This document shows positions 47,548 through 56,942 of a stretch of 64,000 bases of DNA, piece after piece. Source of the DNA: Advenella kashmirensis W13003 (lineage in GTDB: Bacteria > Pseudomonadota > Gammaproteobacteria > Burkholderiales > Burkholderiaceae_B). Position 1 is the first letter of the stretch; each line of letters opens with the position of its first letter. A program made the translations under genes and the position numbers. Below the pieces are notes generated by a model. That model did no database searches. It was not told where the DNA came from and saw nothing but the letters and a program-made list of their open reading frames with translations. The stretch lies in the NCBI RefSeq assembly GCF_000506985.1, contig NZ_KI650979.1:2232710-2296709 (forward strand), written 5' to 3'.

Positions 47548-48507
47548 GTGAAAGAACGACTGGACTGCGCTTTGATTTGCGTTCCCGGCTGCGAGCCGGT
47601 ACTGGAATCTTTGCTCAAACACGAACGTCTGCACCAATGTCGTCTGCATTTCAGCCTGATTCAGCCAGAGTCTGATATGAACGCCGGCCAGGGCGTATTT
47701 CCGTCGGCTTCTTTTTTACAGAATATGACCTACTCCTTGCGGCGTTTCGATGTTCTCTGTTTGCCGGTGTCGTCCACCTCCCTGGCCTGGTCGCGTATTT
47801 TGCTGCAACAAACACGGATAGACCAGCATCGCCCCATATTTGCACTCGGGCTGGAGCTGCGACCCATCGGCATGCTTGATCTGCTCGAACTGGGTGCTGT
47901 TGATTTTGCGCTGTGGCCGTGCGAACCGGAAGAAATCCGTGTCAGAATGCTGCGTGCCCTGCGTGAGTTGCGCGATCATTATGGTTCGGCTTCCACGCAG
48001 CTGGGCGACAGCATCAATACCCGTCAGTACGCGGTGCACGATGGGGCCGCCACACAGGACCATGCCTATCTGTCCGCAGCCCAGGCCCGCTCGCTGGCTG
48101 CCGGCAGCTCGGGGTTGCCCGGTGTCCGGTCAATGATCTCCTCGGCCAGCCATCTCCGCGCGACCACTATGGCGGCAACGCGGCTACCGTCGGGCCGGCT
48201 TCTGCCGGCAACCCCAGTTCCCCCGACTGGCCGCCGTCCCATGCCGCGTCTGGCGTTCGGCTCTGCATTGGCCGAGATTCCGAATGTGTGCTGCCAGGAA
48301 ATCGCACACTACCCTGAAGGCTTCCAGCAACTGAAATCCGTCATCGTTGCGCAGTTTGAACGCAGTTATCTGACGCATGCGCTTGCGCGCAGCAAGGGTA
48401 ATATTGCGCTGGCGGCGCGCAATTCCCTCAAGCATCGTCGGGCGTTCTGGGCGCTTATGCGCAAACATCAGATCAGCGCCGATCCGTTTCGCGAGACTGA
48501 TTCATAA
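47548..48507 (+). CDS. Pseudo-receiver / Fis-type DNA-binding regulator
   Basis: 319 residues, GTG start with AAAGGA seven bases upstream. Residues about 1-145 have the receiver shape (RPIFALGLELRPIGMLDLLELGAVDF then PCEPEEIRVRMLRALREL), but the signalling residues are missing: no acidic pair at the N-terminus, LCLPV in place of the phospho-Asp strand, and Trp (ALWPCEPEE) where the conserved Lys should be. A linker of about 120 residues rich in Ala, Ser, Pro and Arg follows, then a Fis-like helix-turn-helix (about 262-312; ERSYLTHALARSKGNIALAARNS and HRRAFWALMRKHQI). There is no AAA+ domain. It probably binds DNA without phosphorylation control. Divergent from the small protein gene; hemE follows 120 nt away. 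Confidence 0.75.
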   Translation: MKERLDCALICVPGCEPVLESLLKHERLHQCRLHFSLIQPESDMNAGQGVFPSASFLQNMTYSLRRFDVLCLPVSSTSLAWSRILLQQTRIDQHRPIFALGLELRPIGMLDLLELGAVDFALWPCEPEEIRVRMLRALRELRDHYGSASTQLGDSINTRQYAVHDGAATQDHAYLSAAQARSLAAGSSGLPGVRSMISSASHLRATTMAATRLPSGRLLPATPVPPTGRRPMPRLAFGSALAEIPNVCCQEIAHYPEGFQQLKSVIVAQFERSYLTHALARSKGNIALAARNSLKHRRAFWALMRKHQISADPFRETDS

Positions 48508-48627
48508 GCCGGCTTGTCGCCGGCGGCATACCGCTTCGTTACCGGAGCATCGTCGGCGGCCATTCTCATACCAGGTACGATACAATCTGTCCGGTAAGAA
48601 AATCATAGATTTACAAAAGGGTATCCG

Positions 48628-49701
48628 ATGGCTTTTCCGGCTTTACAGAATGATGTATTCCTGCGCGCATTGCAGCGCCAGCACGTTCCCTATACGCCCG
48701 TATGGCTGATGCGTCAGGCTGGCCGCTATCTGGCCGAATATAATCAGACGCGTGCCCGGGCAGGGTCTTTTCTGGGATTGGCTAAAAATCCCGACTTTGC
48801 CACGGAAGTCACCTTGCAGCCACTAGAGCGCTTTGAACTGGACGCCGCAATCCTGTTTTCCGATATTCTGATGCTGCCTGACGCCATGGGCCTCGGCCTG
48901 GGGTTTGTCGCCGGCGAAGGACCGCAGTTTGCGCGCCCGCTACGTACTGAAGACGATATTGCACAACTGGCTGTGCCCGACATGAACCAGTTGCGCTACG
49001 TTTTCGACGCGGTGACCCAGATTCGTCGCGCGCTGGACGGCCGAGTTCCCCTAATCGGATTTGCCGGCAGTCCCTGGACAGTGGCCTGTTACATGGTAGA
49101 AGGGCGTGGCTCTTCTGATTACCGTCAAGTCAAAACCATGATGTATGCCCAGCCGGAGCGCCTGCATCACATCCTGGAGGTGACGGCACAGGCGACCGCC
49201 CAGTATCTGAATGAGCAGATTCGGGCAGGGGCGCAGGCTGTCATGATTTTTGACAGCTGGGGTGGTGTGCTTGCAGACGGGTTGTATCAGACGTTTTCAC
49301 TTGCTTATATGACCAAAGTGATCAACCTGCTGGAGCGCACGCACGAGGGCGTCAAGGTGCCGGTTATTTCATTCACCAAGGGCGGCGGGCTCTGGCTTGA
49401 AGATATTGTTGACAACGGGAGTGATGCTATCGGGCTGGACTGGACAGTGAACCTGAAACAGGCGCGTGAGCGTGTCGGCGACCGTGTTGCATTGCAGGGC
49501 AATATTGATCCAATGTCGCTGTTTGGGACAGAAAATGCGATCCGTCAGGAAGTGCGGCGCGTCATTGACGACTTCGGTCCGGTCAAAAACGGCGGTCATG
49601 TGTTCAATCTCGGCCATGGTATTTCGCAATTTACACCGCCCGAAAATGTCGCATTTTTGGTCGATGAAGTGCATTCTTACAGCAAGAGCAAACACGGCTG
49701 A
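48628..49701 (+). CDS. hemE: Uroporphyrinogen decarboxylase
   Basis: Converts uroporphyrinogen III to coproporphyrinogen III in haem synthesis. 357 residues. N-terminal signature [16 protein letters not shown], second signature [16 protein letters not shown], and FDSWGG with the substrate Asp region. AAGGG before the ATG. priA follows after a 345-nt AT-rich gap, an order seen in Bordetella-like genomes. Confidence 0.97.
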   Translation: MAFPALQNDVFLRALQRQHVPYTPVWLMRQAGRYLAEYNQTRARAGSFLGLAKNPDFATEVTLQPLERFELDAAILFSDILMLPDAMGLGLGFVAGEGPQFARPLRTEDDIAQLAVPDMNQLRYVFDAVTQIRRALDGRVPLIGFAGSPWTVACYMVEGRGSSDYRQVKTMMYAQPERLHHILEVTAQATAQYLNEQIRAGAQAVMIFDSWGGVLADGLYQTFSLAYMTKVINLLERTHEGVKVPVISFTKGGGLWLEDIVDNGSDAIGLDWTVNLKQARERVGDRVALQGNIDPMSLFGTENAIRQEVRRVIDDFGPVKNGGHVFNLGHGISQFTPPENVAFLVDEVHSYSKSKHG

Positions 49702-49881
49702 CGCAAAGTTGTGCACAGATGTCAAGCAGATGTTGTTTTTGCACAAGCTCCTGTGATGTGATGGAGTCCTGTTTTAAGTCTTTGAATTTTAAGAAATAAG
49801 TTTATGTAAATTCTGCTTCGAAAAAAAATTGATTCCCCATTGCAGATCAATAGTTTTTTTGCAAGGTAGTTTTCCCCAAAG

Positions 49882-49890
49882 TTATCCACA
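49882..49890 (+). promoter_or_regulatory. Perfect DnaA box
   Basis: TTATCCACA, exact match to the consensus TTATNCACA, 157 bases before the priA start codon. A single match could arise by chance, but the AT-rich intergenic setting and two near matches strengthen it. Confidence 0.55.
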
Positions 49891-49916
49891 GGATGAATCG
49901 GTTTTTGAAGAAGTAG

Positions 49917-49952
49917 TTTCACAGGCATGCTTTAACGCATAAACCTGTGAAA
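49917..49952. repeat. Two-part inverted repeat between hemE and priA
   Basis: TTTCACAGG and CCTGTGAAA are perfect 9-bp arms; inside them ATGC (49927-49930) and GCAT (49937-49940) pair as well. No T-run follows, so an operator or a weak hemE transcript end are both possible. Confidence 0.55.
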
Positions 49953-50046
49953 ATACTTTAACTATTGACCCTAATGTGTAACTTAAAGGAAATACTGAAC
50001 TCGATGTTTTTGCTGTGGTTTCCCTTTTAAATTTCAGGAATTGAGC

Positions 50047-52098
50047 GTGCAAGTCAGCTGGGTCCGTGTCGTGTTGGATATTCCTCGACAGGAGGCATTC
50101 GACTATCGATGTGAGCACCCTGTGCAAATAGGGCAGCGCGTTATCGTCCCCTTCGGCTCAAGGCAACTCATTGGTGTGGTAATCGACCTGCCGGCGGCGC
50201 CTGAGCTGGACCCGGATCAGATTCGGCACGTTGAGCAGGTGCTCGATGACCTGCCGGCCTTTTCCGCCTCCTGGCTGGCCCTGGCGAACTTTGCCTCTCG
50301 CTACTATCAACGAACGCTGGGTGAAGTGATTCTGCCCGTGCTGCCCGCCGGTTTGAGAAAGCCGGCTGCGTATCTGGGCAAGCGTTCTGCAGGCGGACCT
50401 GTGGCCCGGGCTGATCGTAAAAAACGGGCGGCTCCGGCCCAGGTGGCGGCTGCGCCCATTGTGCTGAACGCCGAGCAGCAATCAGCTGTGCAGCAAATCT
50501 GTGCGGCCAGCGGCTATGCGCCTTTTCTGCTGCACGGTATCACCGGTAGCGGCAAAACCGAAGTGTATCTGCATGCGGCGTTGACCTTTTTGCAGCGTGG
50601 GCAGCAGATTCTGATGCTGGTGCCGGAAATCAATTTAACACCACAACTGGAAACGGCGGTCCGTGCCCGATTTGCCGATATCGTGGCGCCCGAGGAGATT
50701 GCCGTTTTTCACAGCGGCCTGGCCGATGGTGAGCGCCTTAAGGCCTGGGCTGATGCCCAACGGGGCAAACTGAAGGTCTTGCTCGGTACCCGCATGACGA
50801 TTTTCGTGCCTCTGGATAATCCGGGCCTGATTATCGTAGACGAAGAGCACGATGCATCATACAAACAGCAGGAAGGGCTGCGCTATTCGGCTCGCGACCT
50901 CGCAGTGTGGCGGGCGCATCAAGCCGGTATTCCGCTGGTGCTTGGATCGGCAACGCCTTCGCTTGAGTCCTGGCATCACGCGCTCAGTGGCCGCTATACC
51001 AAACTGACGCTCGGGCAACGTGCCAAAACCCGATTTCTTCCCGCCATCCGTCTGGTCGATACCCGCAAGGCCAAACTCATTCAGGGCTTTGAGCCCCATG
51101 TGCTCGAGGCCGTTCGAACCCGCCTGGAGCGAGGCGAGCAATCTCTGGTGTTTCTGAATCGTCGAGGCTATGCGCCCGTGATGCATTGCGCCGCTTGCGG
51201 TTGGGTCAGCCAGTGCCCGCGCTGCTCGGTACATACTGTGCTGCATCGCAAGCCGGGTGCGGGTTATCAGCTGCATTGCCATCATTGTGGTTTCCAAAGC
51301 AGGGTTCCATCCATCTGCCCGGATTGCGGCAATCAGGATTTGCAGCCGCTGGGCCGGGGCACCCAGCGCGTAGAAGAATTTTTGCAGGAGACCTTTCCTG
51401 CCGCCCGGATCCAGCGCATCGATGCGGACAGTACCCGCCTCAAAGGAAGTGCGCTGCGGCTGTTCGACGAAGTACATACCGGCAATATCGATATCCTGGT
51501 GGGCACACAGATGGTGGCCAAAGGGCATGATTTCCGGCGCCTGGGGCTGGTTGCCGTGCTCAACGCCGATTCCATGCTCTTTTCCGCCGACTTTCGGGCG
51601 CCCGAGCGGCTATTTGCCCAGCTGCTGCAGGTAGCCGGTCGGGCGGGGCGCCATGCTGAAGGTGGCGAGGTGCTGATCCAGACGGGCTATCCCGACCACC
51701 CGGTGTACCAAACGTTGCTGAACAATGATTTTTCGGCCTTCGCCGATGAACTGCTTGCCGAGCGCCGGGATACGGGGCTGCCGCCCTTTACTTTCCAGAC
51801 GCTGATTACCGCCGAAGCGAAAAGTGTGCAGCTTGCGCTGGCTTTTCTGCAGGCCATCCGCGAGTGCGCGGCCGCCATTTTGGCGGCAGAAGGCCAGGCT
51901 CCACTTGTTTCCCTGTACGACCCGGTTCCTTTGCGTATCTTGCGGGTCGCCCATGTTGAGCGTGCCCAGTTGCTTGTCGAGTCGGCCTCAAGGCCGGCGT
52001 TGCAGCAGTTTCTGCAGCAGTGGCTGCCGCAGGTGCAAGCGATTGGACAAAAGCAGCGCATGCGCTATTTTGTTGAAGTTGACCCGTTGGAAATCTAG
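50047..52098 (+). CDS. priA: Primosomal protein N' (replication restart helicase PriA)
   Basis: 3'-to-5' helicase that recognises stalled forks and reloads the replisome. 683 residues from GTG 50047, preferred over TTG 50041 because AGGA (50036-50039) is only one base from the TTG. N-terminal 3'-BD domain (about 1-105), helicase core with ITGSGKTEV (Walker A) and VDEEHD (Walker B), zinc-binding cysteines CAACGW, CPRC, CHHC and CPDC at about 380-435, then helicase C domain. 4 nt before rep, so the two restart helicases are co-transcribed. Confidence 0.96.
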   Translation: MQVSWVRVVLDIPRQEAFDYRCEHPVQIGQRVIVPFGSRQLIGVVIDLPAAPELDPDQIRHVEQVLDDLPAFSASWLALANFASRYYQRTLGEVILPVLPAGLRKPAAYLGKRSAGGPVARADRKKRAAPAQVAAAPIVLNAEQQSAVQQICAASGYAPFLLHGITGSGKTEVYLHAALTFLQRGQQILMLVPEINLTPQLETAVRARFADIVAPEEIAVFHSGLADGERLKAWADAQRGKLKVLLGTRMTIFVPLDNPGLIIVDEEHDASYKQQEGLRYSARDLAVWRAHQAGIPLVLGSATPSLESWHHALSGRYTKLTLGQRAKTRFLPAIRLVDTRKAKLIQGFEPHVLEAVRTRLERGEQSLVFLNRRGYAPVMHCAACGWVSQCPRCSVHTVLHRKPGAGYQLHCHHCGFQSRVPSICPDCGNQDLQPLGRGTQRVEEFLQETFPAARIQRIDADSTRLKGSALRLFDEVHTGNIDILVGTQMVAKGHDFRRLGLVAVLNADSMLFSADFRAPERLFAQLLQVAGRAGRHAEGGEVLIQTGYPDHPVYQTLLNNDFSAFADELLAERRDTGLPPFTFQTLITAEAKSVQLALAFLQAIRECAAAILAAEGQAPLVSLYDPVPLRILRVAHVERAQLLVESASRPALQQFLQQWLPQVQAIGQKQRMRYFVEVDPLEI

Positions 52099-52101
52099 AC
52101 C

Positions 52102-54165
52102 ATGAGCGACGCACTGCTATCGATGAATCCCGCGCAGCGTGAAGCCGTGCTTTACCTGAATGGTCCGTGCCTGGTGCTGGCCGGTGCCGGTAGTGGCAAA
52201 ACCCGTGTTATCACTCAGAAGATTGCCTATCTGATCAATGAATGTGGTTATGATGCCCGCGGCATTATCGCCCTGACCTTTACCAATAAGGCGGCGCGCG
52301 AGATGGCTGAGCGCATTCAGCAAAGCGTTGAAAAAAAGCGGCTCAAGGGATTGACGATCAGCACCTTCCACGCGCTGGGTGTGCGGTTCTTGCGCGAAGA
52401 GGCCGTGCATGCAGGCCTGAAGCCGGGATTTTCCATTTTGGACTCTACTGACGCGCTCGGGGTAATTCAGGAACTTCTGGCGACCACCGACAAGGGACGG
52501 CTACGCAGCGTTCAGCAACAGATATCACTATGGAAAAATGCACTGATCACGCCGGACGACGCGGAAAAACTGGCCGAGACACCTGATGAACAGGACGCGG
52601 CCCGGGTCTATCGCAGCTATGATGCCACCTTGCGCGCCTACCAGTCAGTGGATTTCGACGATCTGATCGTTATGCCTGCAAAGCTCATGAGTACCAACGA
52701 CGAGCTGCGCGAACGCTGGCAGCGTCGCTGCCGCTATATGCTGATTGACGAGTATCAGGACACCAACGTCTGTCAGTATCAATGGGTGCGTTCCCTGACC
52801 GGGCTGCGCGACATGTTTACTGCAGTGGGCGACGATGATCAGGCGATTTATGCCTGGCGCGGCGCAACCATTGAAAATCTGGCCAAACTGCCTCAGGACT
52901 ATCCTGCGTTGCGTCTGATCAAGCTGGAACAGAATTATCGCTCGGTCGCGACCGTACTGGATGCGGCCAATCAGGTCATCAGCCGCAATCCGAATCTGTT
53001 TGGCAAGAAACTCTGGTCCACGCTCGGCAAGGGTGAGCCCATACAGGTGGTGGTGATGGACAATGAAGAGGCCGAAGCGGAGTCCGTGGGTATGCGTATT
53101 TCCGCGTCCCGGTTCGAGCGCAATGCCCGCTGGAAAGATTACGCGGTACTTTACCGGGGCAATCATCAGGGGCGCCTGTTCGAGCAGACTTTCCGGGAGT
53201 TGCGTATTCCCTATGTGATCGCAGGCGGGCAGAGTTTTTTCGATAAAGCCGAAATCCGCGACATTATTGCCTATCTGCGCATTATCGCCAATGAAGAAGA
53301 TGATCCTGCCTTTATCAGGGCTGTCACAACACCCAAGCGCGGTGTAGGCCAGGCCAGCCTGACAGCGCTGGGGGATACGGCAACACAACTGAATTGTTCG
53401 CTCTTTGATGCGGTTCATGACGAGCAGGCTGCCGAGCGGATCGGAGCGCGCCAGCTTGAGCCCCTGAAGGTCTTTGTTGATTTCATCCGCAATATTCAGT
53501 GGCGGGCCGGTCGAGGTAAAACCGACGGTGGCGCGGCAACGCCGGCAGAAGGTGCCAGCGAGTTGCTGGACGAAGTAATGAAATACATCGATTACGAGCG
53601 CTATCTGTACGACACCCAGGAGGAGCGCGCGGCGCAGTCACGTTGGCAAAATGTGCTGGAACTGACCAACTGGCTCAAGCGCAAGGCGCAGGAGGACGGG
53701 CTGACGCTTGCACAACTGGTCCAGCATATTGCGCTGATCACCATGCTGGAGCGTAGCGAAGACGATGAGGATCCCGATGCAGTTCGCCTGACCACCATTC
53801 ATGCTTCCAAGGGACTTGAATATCCTTATGTCCATATGGTAGGCGTGGAAGAGGGGTTATTGCCACATCTTGGCAAAGATGACGAATATGGCGATGCCAA
53901 CAAGGATGCCGAAGCCCTGGAAGTGCGCATACAGGAAGAACGTCGGCTGATGTACGTCGGCATTACGCGCGCCCAGTTCCATCTGACGTTGACTTGGTGC
54001 AAAAAGCGGCGCAAGGCCCGCGAAGACTTGATTCGGGAGCCATCGCGGTTTATCAGCGAGATGGGCCTGGAAAGCGGACTGAAAGTGGTGGTCGACCCGT
54101 TTAGCGGCATGACACCCAAAGAGCGGCTGGTCAAGCTCAAAGAGATGCTGCAAAAAAAGGGTTAG
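52102..54165 (+). CDS. rep: ATP-dependent DNA helicase Rep (UvrD/Rep superfamily 1)
   Basis: 687 residues. Motif Ia/I LAGAGSGKTRVI, motif II DEYQDTN, motif III GDDDQAIYAWRGA, motif IV LEQNYRS, motif V TIHASKGLEYPYV, motif VI YVGITRAQ. The whole length aligns better in character with Rep than UvrD (for example NPAQREAV start, ALTFTNKAAREMAERI and the short C-terminus KLKEMLQKKG). Clears proteins from DNA ahead of forks and assists PriA-type restart. Co-transcribed with priA. Confidence 0.94.
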   Translation: MSDALLSMNPAQREAVLYLNGPCLVLAGAGSGKTRVITQKIAYLINECGYDARGIIALTFTNKAAREMAERIQQSVEKKRLKGLTISTFHALGVRFLREEAVHAGLKPGFSILDSTDALGVIQELLATTDKGRLRSVQQQISLWKNALITPDDAEKLAETPDEQDAARVYRSYDATLRAYQSVDFDDLIVMPAKLMSTNDELRERWQRRCRYMLIDEYQDTNVCQYQWVRSLTGLRDMFTAVGDDDQAIYAWRGATIENLAKLPQDYPALRLIKLEQNYRSVATVLDAANQVISRNPNLFGKKLWSTLGKGEPIQVVVMDNEEAEAESVGMRISASRFERNARWKDYAVLYRGNHQGRLFEQTFRELRIPYVIAGGQSFFDKAEIRDIIAYLRIIANEEDDPAFIRAVTTPKRGVGQASLTALGDTATQLNCSLFDAVHDEQAAERIGARQLEPLKVFVDFIRNIQWRAGRGKTDGGAATPAEGASELLDEVMKYIDYERYLYDTQEERAAQSRWQNVLELTNWLKRKAQEDGLTLAQLVQHIALITMLERSEDDEDPDAVRLTTIHASKGLEYPYVHMVGVEEGLLPHLGKDDEYGDANKDAEALEVRIQEERRLMYVGITRAQFHLTLTWCKKRRKAREDLIREPSRFISEMGLESGLKVVVDPFSGMTPKERLVKLKEMLQKKG

Positions 54166-54306
54166 AATGTAAACCCCGAACAGCGAGTGAGCGATTGCCA
54201 TGCCCGCTGTTCTTCATTACGCCCGTGCCGGCACTGAACGTCGTTGTTCCGCGTCTGGCTTCTTTTGCGGGTGAAAGTACGATTTTGATTATGGAGAAGC
54301 AGGAAA

Positions 54307-55530
54307 ATGACACAGCGTTTGGCGCCATTGGCGAACATCAGGGTACTCGATCTGACGCGGGTGCTGGCGGGGCCATGGTGTACCCAGAATCTGGCCGATC
54401 TGGGGGCTGACGTCATCAAGGTTGAGCGTCCTGACAGTGGCGATGATACGCGCGGATGGGGCCCGCCGTACCTGAAAGATCAACATGGGGCCGATACAAG
54501 CGAAGCGGCTTATTACCTGTCGGCCAACCGTAATAAACGATCCCTTGCGCTGGACTTTACCAGCGAAGCAGGGCGCGAGGTCATACTGGCGCTGGCCGCA
54601 AAGGCAGACATTCTGGTCGAGAATTACAAGGTCGGCGGCTTGAAAAAATACGGATTGGATTACGACAGTCTCAAACAGATCAACCCGCGGCTCATTTACT
54701 GTTCCATTACAGGCTTCGGTCAGACCGGTCCGTACGCCACTCGCCCTGGCTATGACTATATTATTCAGGGGATGGGGGGATTAATGAGTATTACTGGCGA
54801 GCATGACGATCTGCCAGGCGGTGGCCCTCAGAAGGCCGGGGTCGCCGTTTCTGATCTCATGACCGGCATGTATTCCACCGTCGCCATTCTGGCGGCGCTC
54901 AATGAGCGCCACTCCAGCGGTCTGGGGCAACATATCGACATGGCGCTGCTCGATTGCCAGGTGGCGATGTTGGCCAATCAGAATCTCAATTACATGACTT
55001 CGGGACAGGCGCCGCGGCGTGCGGGCAATGCACACCAGAATCTGGTGCCCTATCAGGTGTTTGAAGTCGAAGATGGTCATCTTATATTGGCGGTGGGCAA
55101 CGACACGCAATTTGCTGCGTTCTGCCGTCTGATCAATATGCCTGAACTGTCTGAAGATGATCGTTATCGGAAAAACGCTGGCCGGGTGGTCAATCGTGAG
55201 TCACTCATTCCGCTGTTGGCTACCGTTATGAAAACGCGTAAACGCGATGTATGGCTGGCCGAGCTGGAGGCGAGCAATATTCCCGCCGGCCCGATCAACA
55301 CCATTGATCAGGTATATGAAGATCCACAAGTGATTGCCCGCCAGATGAAGCTTGAATTGCCTCATCCTGCCGCAGGCACGACGCCCATGACGGCCAGCCC
55401 CATGCGGTTTTCCGACACGCCTATCCAGTATCGCAATGCGCCACCCATGCTGGGCCAGCATTCCGAGGCAATTCTGAAAGAAGAGCTGGGCTGGAGTGAT
55501 GAAAAAATCGCAGCGCTGTTGAGTAAATAG
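54307..55530 (+). CDS. Class III (CaiB/BaiF) CoA transferase
   Basis: 407 residues. Interlocked-dimer family that moves CoA between carboxylic acids. N-terminal LANIRVLDLTRVLAGPWCTQ, AYYLSANRNKRSLALDF and the catalytic Asp in GVAVSDLMTGMY are typical. Similar to formyl-CoA, succinate-hydroxymethylglutarate and alpha-methylacyl-CoA related enzymes; the acid pair is not identifiable. AGGA precedes the ATG at 54307, 141 nt after rep. A bidirectional terminator follows. Confidence 0.9.
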   Translation: MTQRLAPLANIRVLDLTRVLAGPWCTQNLADLGADVIKVERPDSGDDTRGWGPPYLKDQHGADTSEAAYYLSANRNKRSLALDFTSEAGREVILALAAKADILVENYKVGGLKKYGLDYDSLKQINPRLIYCSITGFGQTGPYATRPGYDYIIQGMGGLMSITGEHDDLPGGGPQKAGVAVSDLMTGMYSTVAILAALNERHSSGLGQHIDMALLDCQVAMLANQNLNYMTSGQAPRRAGNAHQNLVPYQVFEVEDGHLILAVGNDTQFAAFCRLINMPELSEDDRYRKNAGRVVNRESLIPLLATVMKTRKRDVWLAELEASNIPAGPINTIDQVYEDPQVIARQMKLELPHPAAGTTPMTASPMRFSDTPIQYRNAPPMLGQHSEAILKEELGWSDEKIAALLSK

Positions 55531-55590
55531 GTCGGCAGGTTGTATTGATGCAGGACCTGCCAGCCTGCACATTCGTCTGACATAGCCCAA

Positions 55591-55623
55591 AAAAAGCCCA
55601 CTACATATCGCAGTGGGCTTTTT
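55591..55623. terminator. Bidirectional terminator between CoA transferase and cytochrome genes
   Basis: AAAAAGCCCACT (55591-55602), 9-base loop, AGTGGGCTTTTT (55612-55623): perfect 12-bp stem with A-run and T-run on opposite sides, so it works for both converging transcripts. Confidence 0.93.
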
Positions 55624-55649
55624 AATAGAGCCAGAACGGGTGGAGTGGT

Positions 55650-56723
55650 TTACTTGACGGCTTTGACCATGTAGTCAACAGCAGCCTTGACAACGTCGTC
55701 GGGTGCCGATGAGCCGCCTTTCGGAGGCATGGCATTCAGGCCATGCAGGGCAGCGTCATACAGCTTGTCCATGCCCGTTGCGATGCGGGCATCCCAGGCC
55801 GCTTTATCACCAAATTTCGGCGCGCCGGCAACACCGGCGTCGTGACAGGCGAAACAGATTTGTTTGTACAGCGCTTCGCCTTCAGCCAGTTTGTCGTTCC
55901 CGCCAGCAGCAGCTGCGGTAGCGCCGGCAGCAGCACCCGCGGCGGCTGCAGGAGCAGCACCTTCGGCAGGAGCAGCACCTTCGGCAGGAGCAGCGCCTTC
56001 AGCAGGGGCAGCGCCTTCAGCAGGGGCAGCGCCTTCAGCAGGGGCAGCGCCTTCAGCAGGAGCAGCGCCTTCAGCAGGGGCAGCGCCTTCAGCAGGGGCA
56101 GCGCCTTCAGCAGGAGCAGCGCCTTCAGCAGGAGCAGCGCCTTCAGCAGGAGCGGCACCTTCGGCAGGAGCAGCAGCGCCTTCACCCGCAGGAGCAGCGG
56201 GCTCCTTGAATGAACCGCCTGAATGGTTGGCGATATAGACAACAGCACGTTCTACTTCCAGATCACTCAGACTTGGGTCGCCGCCTTTAGGAGGCATTGC
56301 ATTCAGACCATGAATGGCCAGTTTGACCACTTCAGCCTGACCGGCTTTCAAGCGCGGTGCCCAGGCACCGGAATCGCCAAATTTGGGAGCACCGGATACG
56401 CCGGTGTCATGACAGCCCATACAGAGGCTTTTGTAAACTTCTTCGCCGGTTTTGAGTTTCTTGGGACCGGCGTCGGCAGCGGCAACAATCACAGGGGCGG
56501 TATTATATTTGGCAACAGGCGCAATGCGTTCGGCAATAGACTCTTCGGTCAGCGTGTCGCTGCCTGCCCCGGAAGTGGTGGCTGAGCTGACTACTTTGAC
56601 CAGCAGGATAATAATAAGTACGGGGAGTATGAACGCGAGGACGACGACAGTGATCAGTTGCTTGGGCGTTTTGATCGGGCTTGTATGTTCGTGGTCTTCG
56701 TGGTGTTCTGTTTGATCGCTCAT
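55650..56723 (-). CDS. Membrane-anchored di-haem c5-type cytochrome with (AEGAAP)n linker
   Basis: 357 residues, electron carrier facing the periplasm. A single N-terminal membrane helix (about 24-46; VVVLAFILPVLIIILLVKVV) anchors it. Haem domain 1 (about 93-170) has CMGCH and distal methionine in LNAMPPKGG; haem domain 2 (about 275-357) has CFACH and again NAMPPKGG. The halves are near copies, so a duplication is evident. Between them lies a low-complexity Ala/Pro/Glu/Gly linker made of hexapeptide repeats coded by an 18-bp minisatellite. Related to c5/CycB-type cytochromes feeding terminal oxidases or denitrification. AGGA precedes the ATG. Confidence 0.92.
   Translation of the reverse strand: MSDQTEHHEDHEHTSPIKTPKQLITVVVLAFILPVLIIILLVKVVSSATTSGAGSDTLTEESIAERIAPVAKYNTAPVIVAAADAGPKKLKTGEEVYKSLCMGCHDTGVSGAPKFGDSGAWAPRLKAGQAEVVKLAIHGLNAMPPKGGDPSLSDLEVERAVVYIANHSGGSFKEPAAPAGEGAAAPAEGAAPAEGAAPAEGAAPAEGAAPAEGAAPAEGAAPAEGAAPAEGAAPAEGAAPAEGAAPAEGAAPAEGAAPAAAAGAAAGATAAAAGGNDKLAEGEALYKQICFACHDAGVAGAPKFGDKAAWDARIATGMDKLYDAALHGLNAMPPKGGSSAPDDVVKAAVDYMVKAVK
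55951..56166. repeat. Coding minisatellite: 12 x 18 bp
   Basis: Twelve consecutive 18-bp units, pattern GGRGCRGCRCCTTCRGCA read on the plus strand, coding for AEGAAP on the minus strand. Units differ at only three or four positions; a thirteenth, altered copy follows at 56167-56190. Units 4-6 and 8-9 are identical, suggesting recent expansion. Confidence 0.95.
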
Positions 56724-56942
56724 AGATACATCCTACAGGTCATTGCAATGTTAAATGATGGAAAAAAAGAAGCCAATTGACTCGCATACCGCCGGACCAT
56801 GCCCTTTCCCCCCGAAAGTGAAATAATAAGTAATGTTGGATTATAACGATTGTCACCCTGTTTTGTACGTCAACACGGCCTGTTCCGGCTGAAAGTGTCT
56901 GTTTTAGGGCAGAAATAACTGTGCAAGTATACCGCCACACCC

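Larger units (their letters stand above)
49702..50046. other. AT-rich gap between hemE and priA with DnaA-box matches
   Basis: 345 bases clearly richer in A and T than the flanking genes. It holds a perfect DnaA box TTATCCACA (49882-49890), two one-mismatch boxes on the same strand (TTGTGCACA 49709-49717, TTTTGCACA 49737-49745) and an inverted repeat TTTCACAGG (49917-49925) / CCTGTGAAA (49944-49952), with inner ATGC/GCAT. No reading frame here has support. Confidence 0.6.

Noticed and set aside
49702-50046. Chromosomal origin of replication
   Set aside because: Only one perfect DnaA box and no dnaA, dnaN, rpmH or parAB nearby. An origin would normally have several boxes and such neighbours.
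55951-56190. CRISPR array
   Set aside because: The units are directly adjacent with no spacers, and they encode a protein linker. No cas genes are present.
55743-56238. Long plus-strand reading frames coding Ala/Gly/Ser-rich repeats
   Set aside because: They are by-products of the 18-bp repeat, which has no stop in several frames. The minus frame carries the two haem domains.
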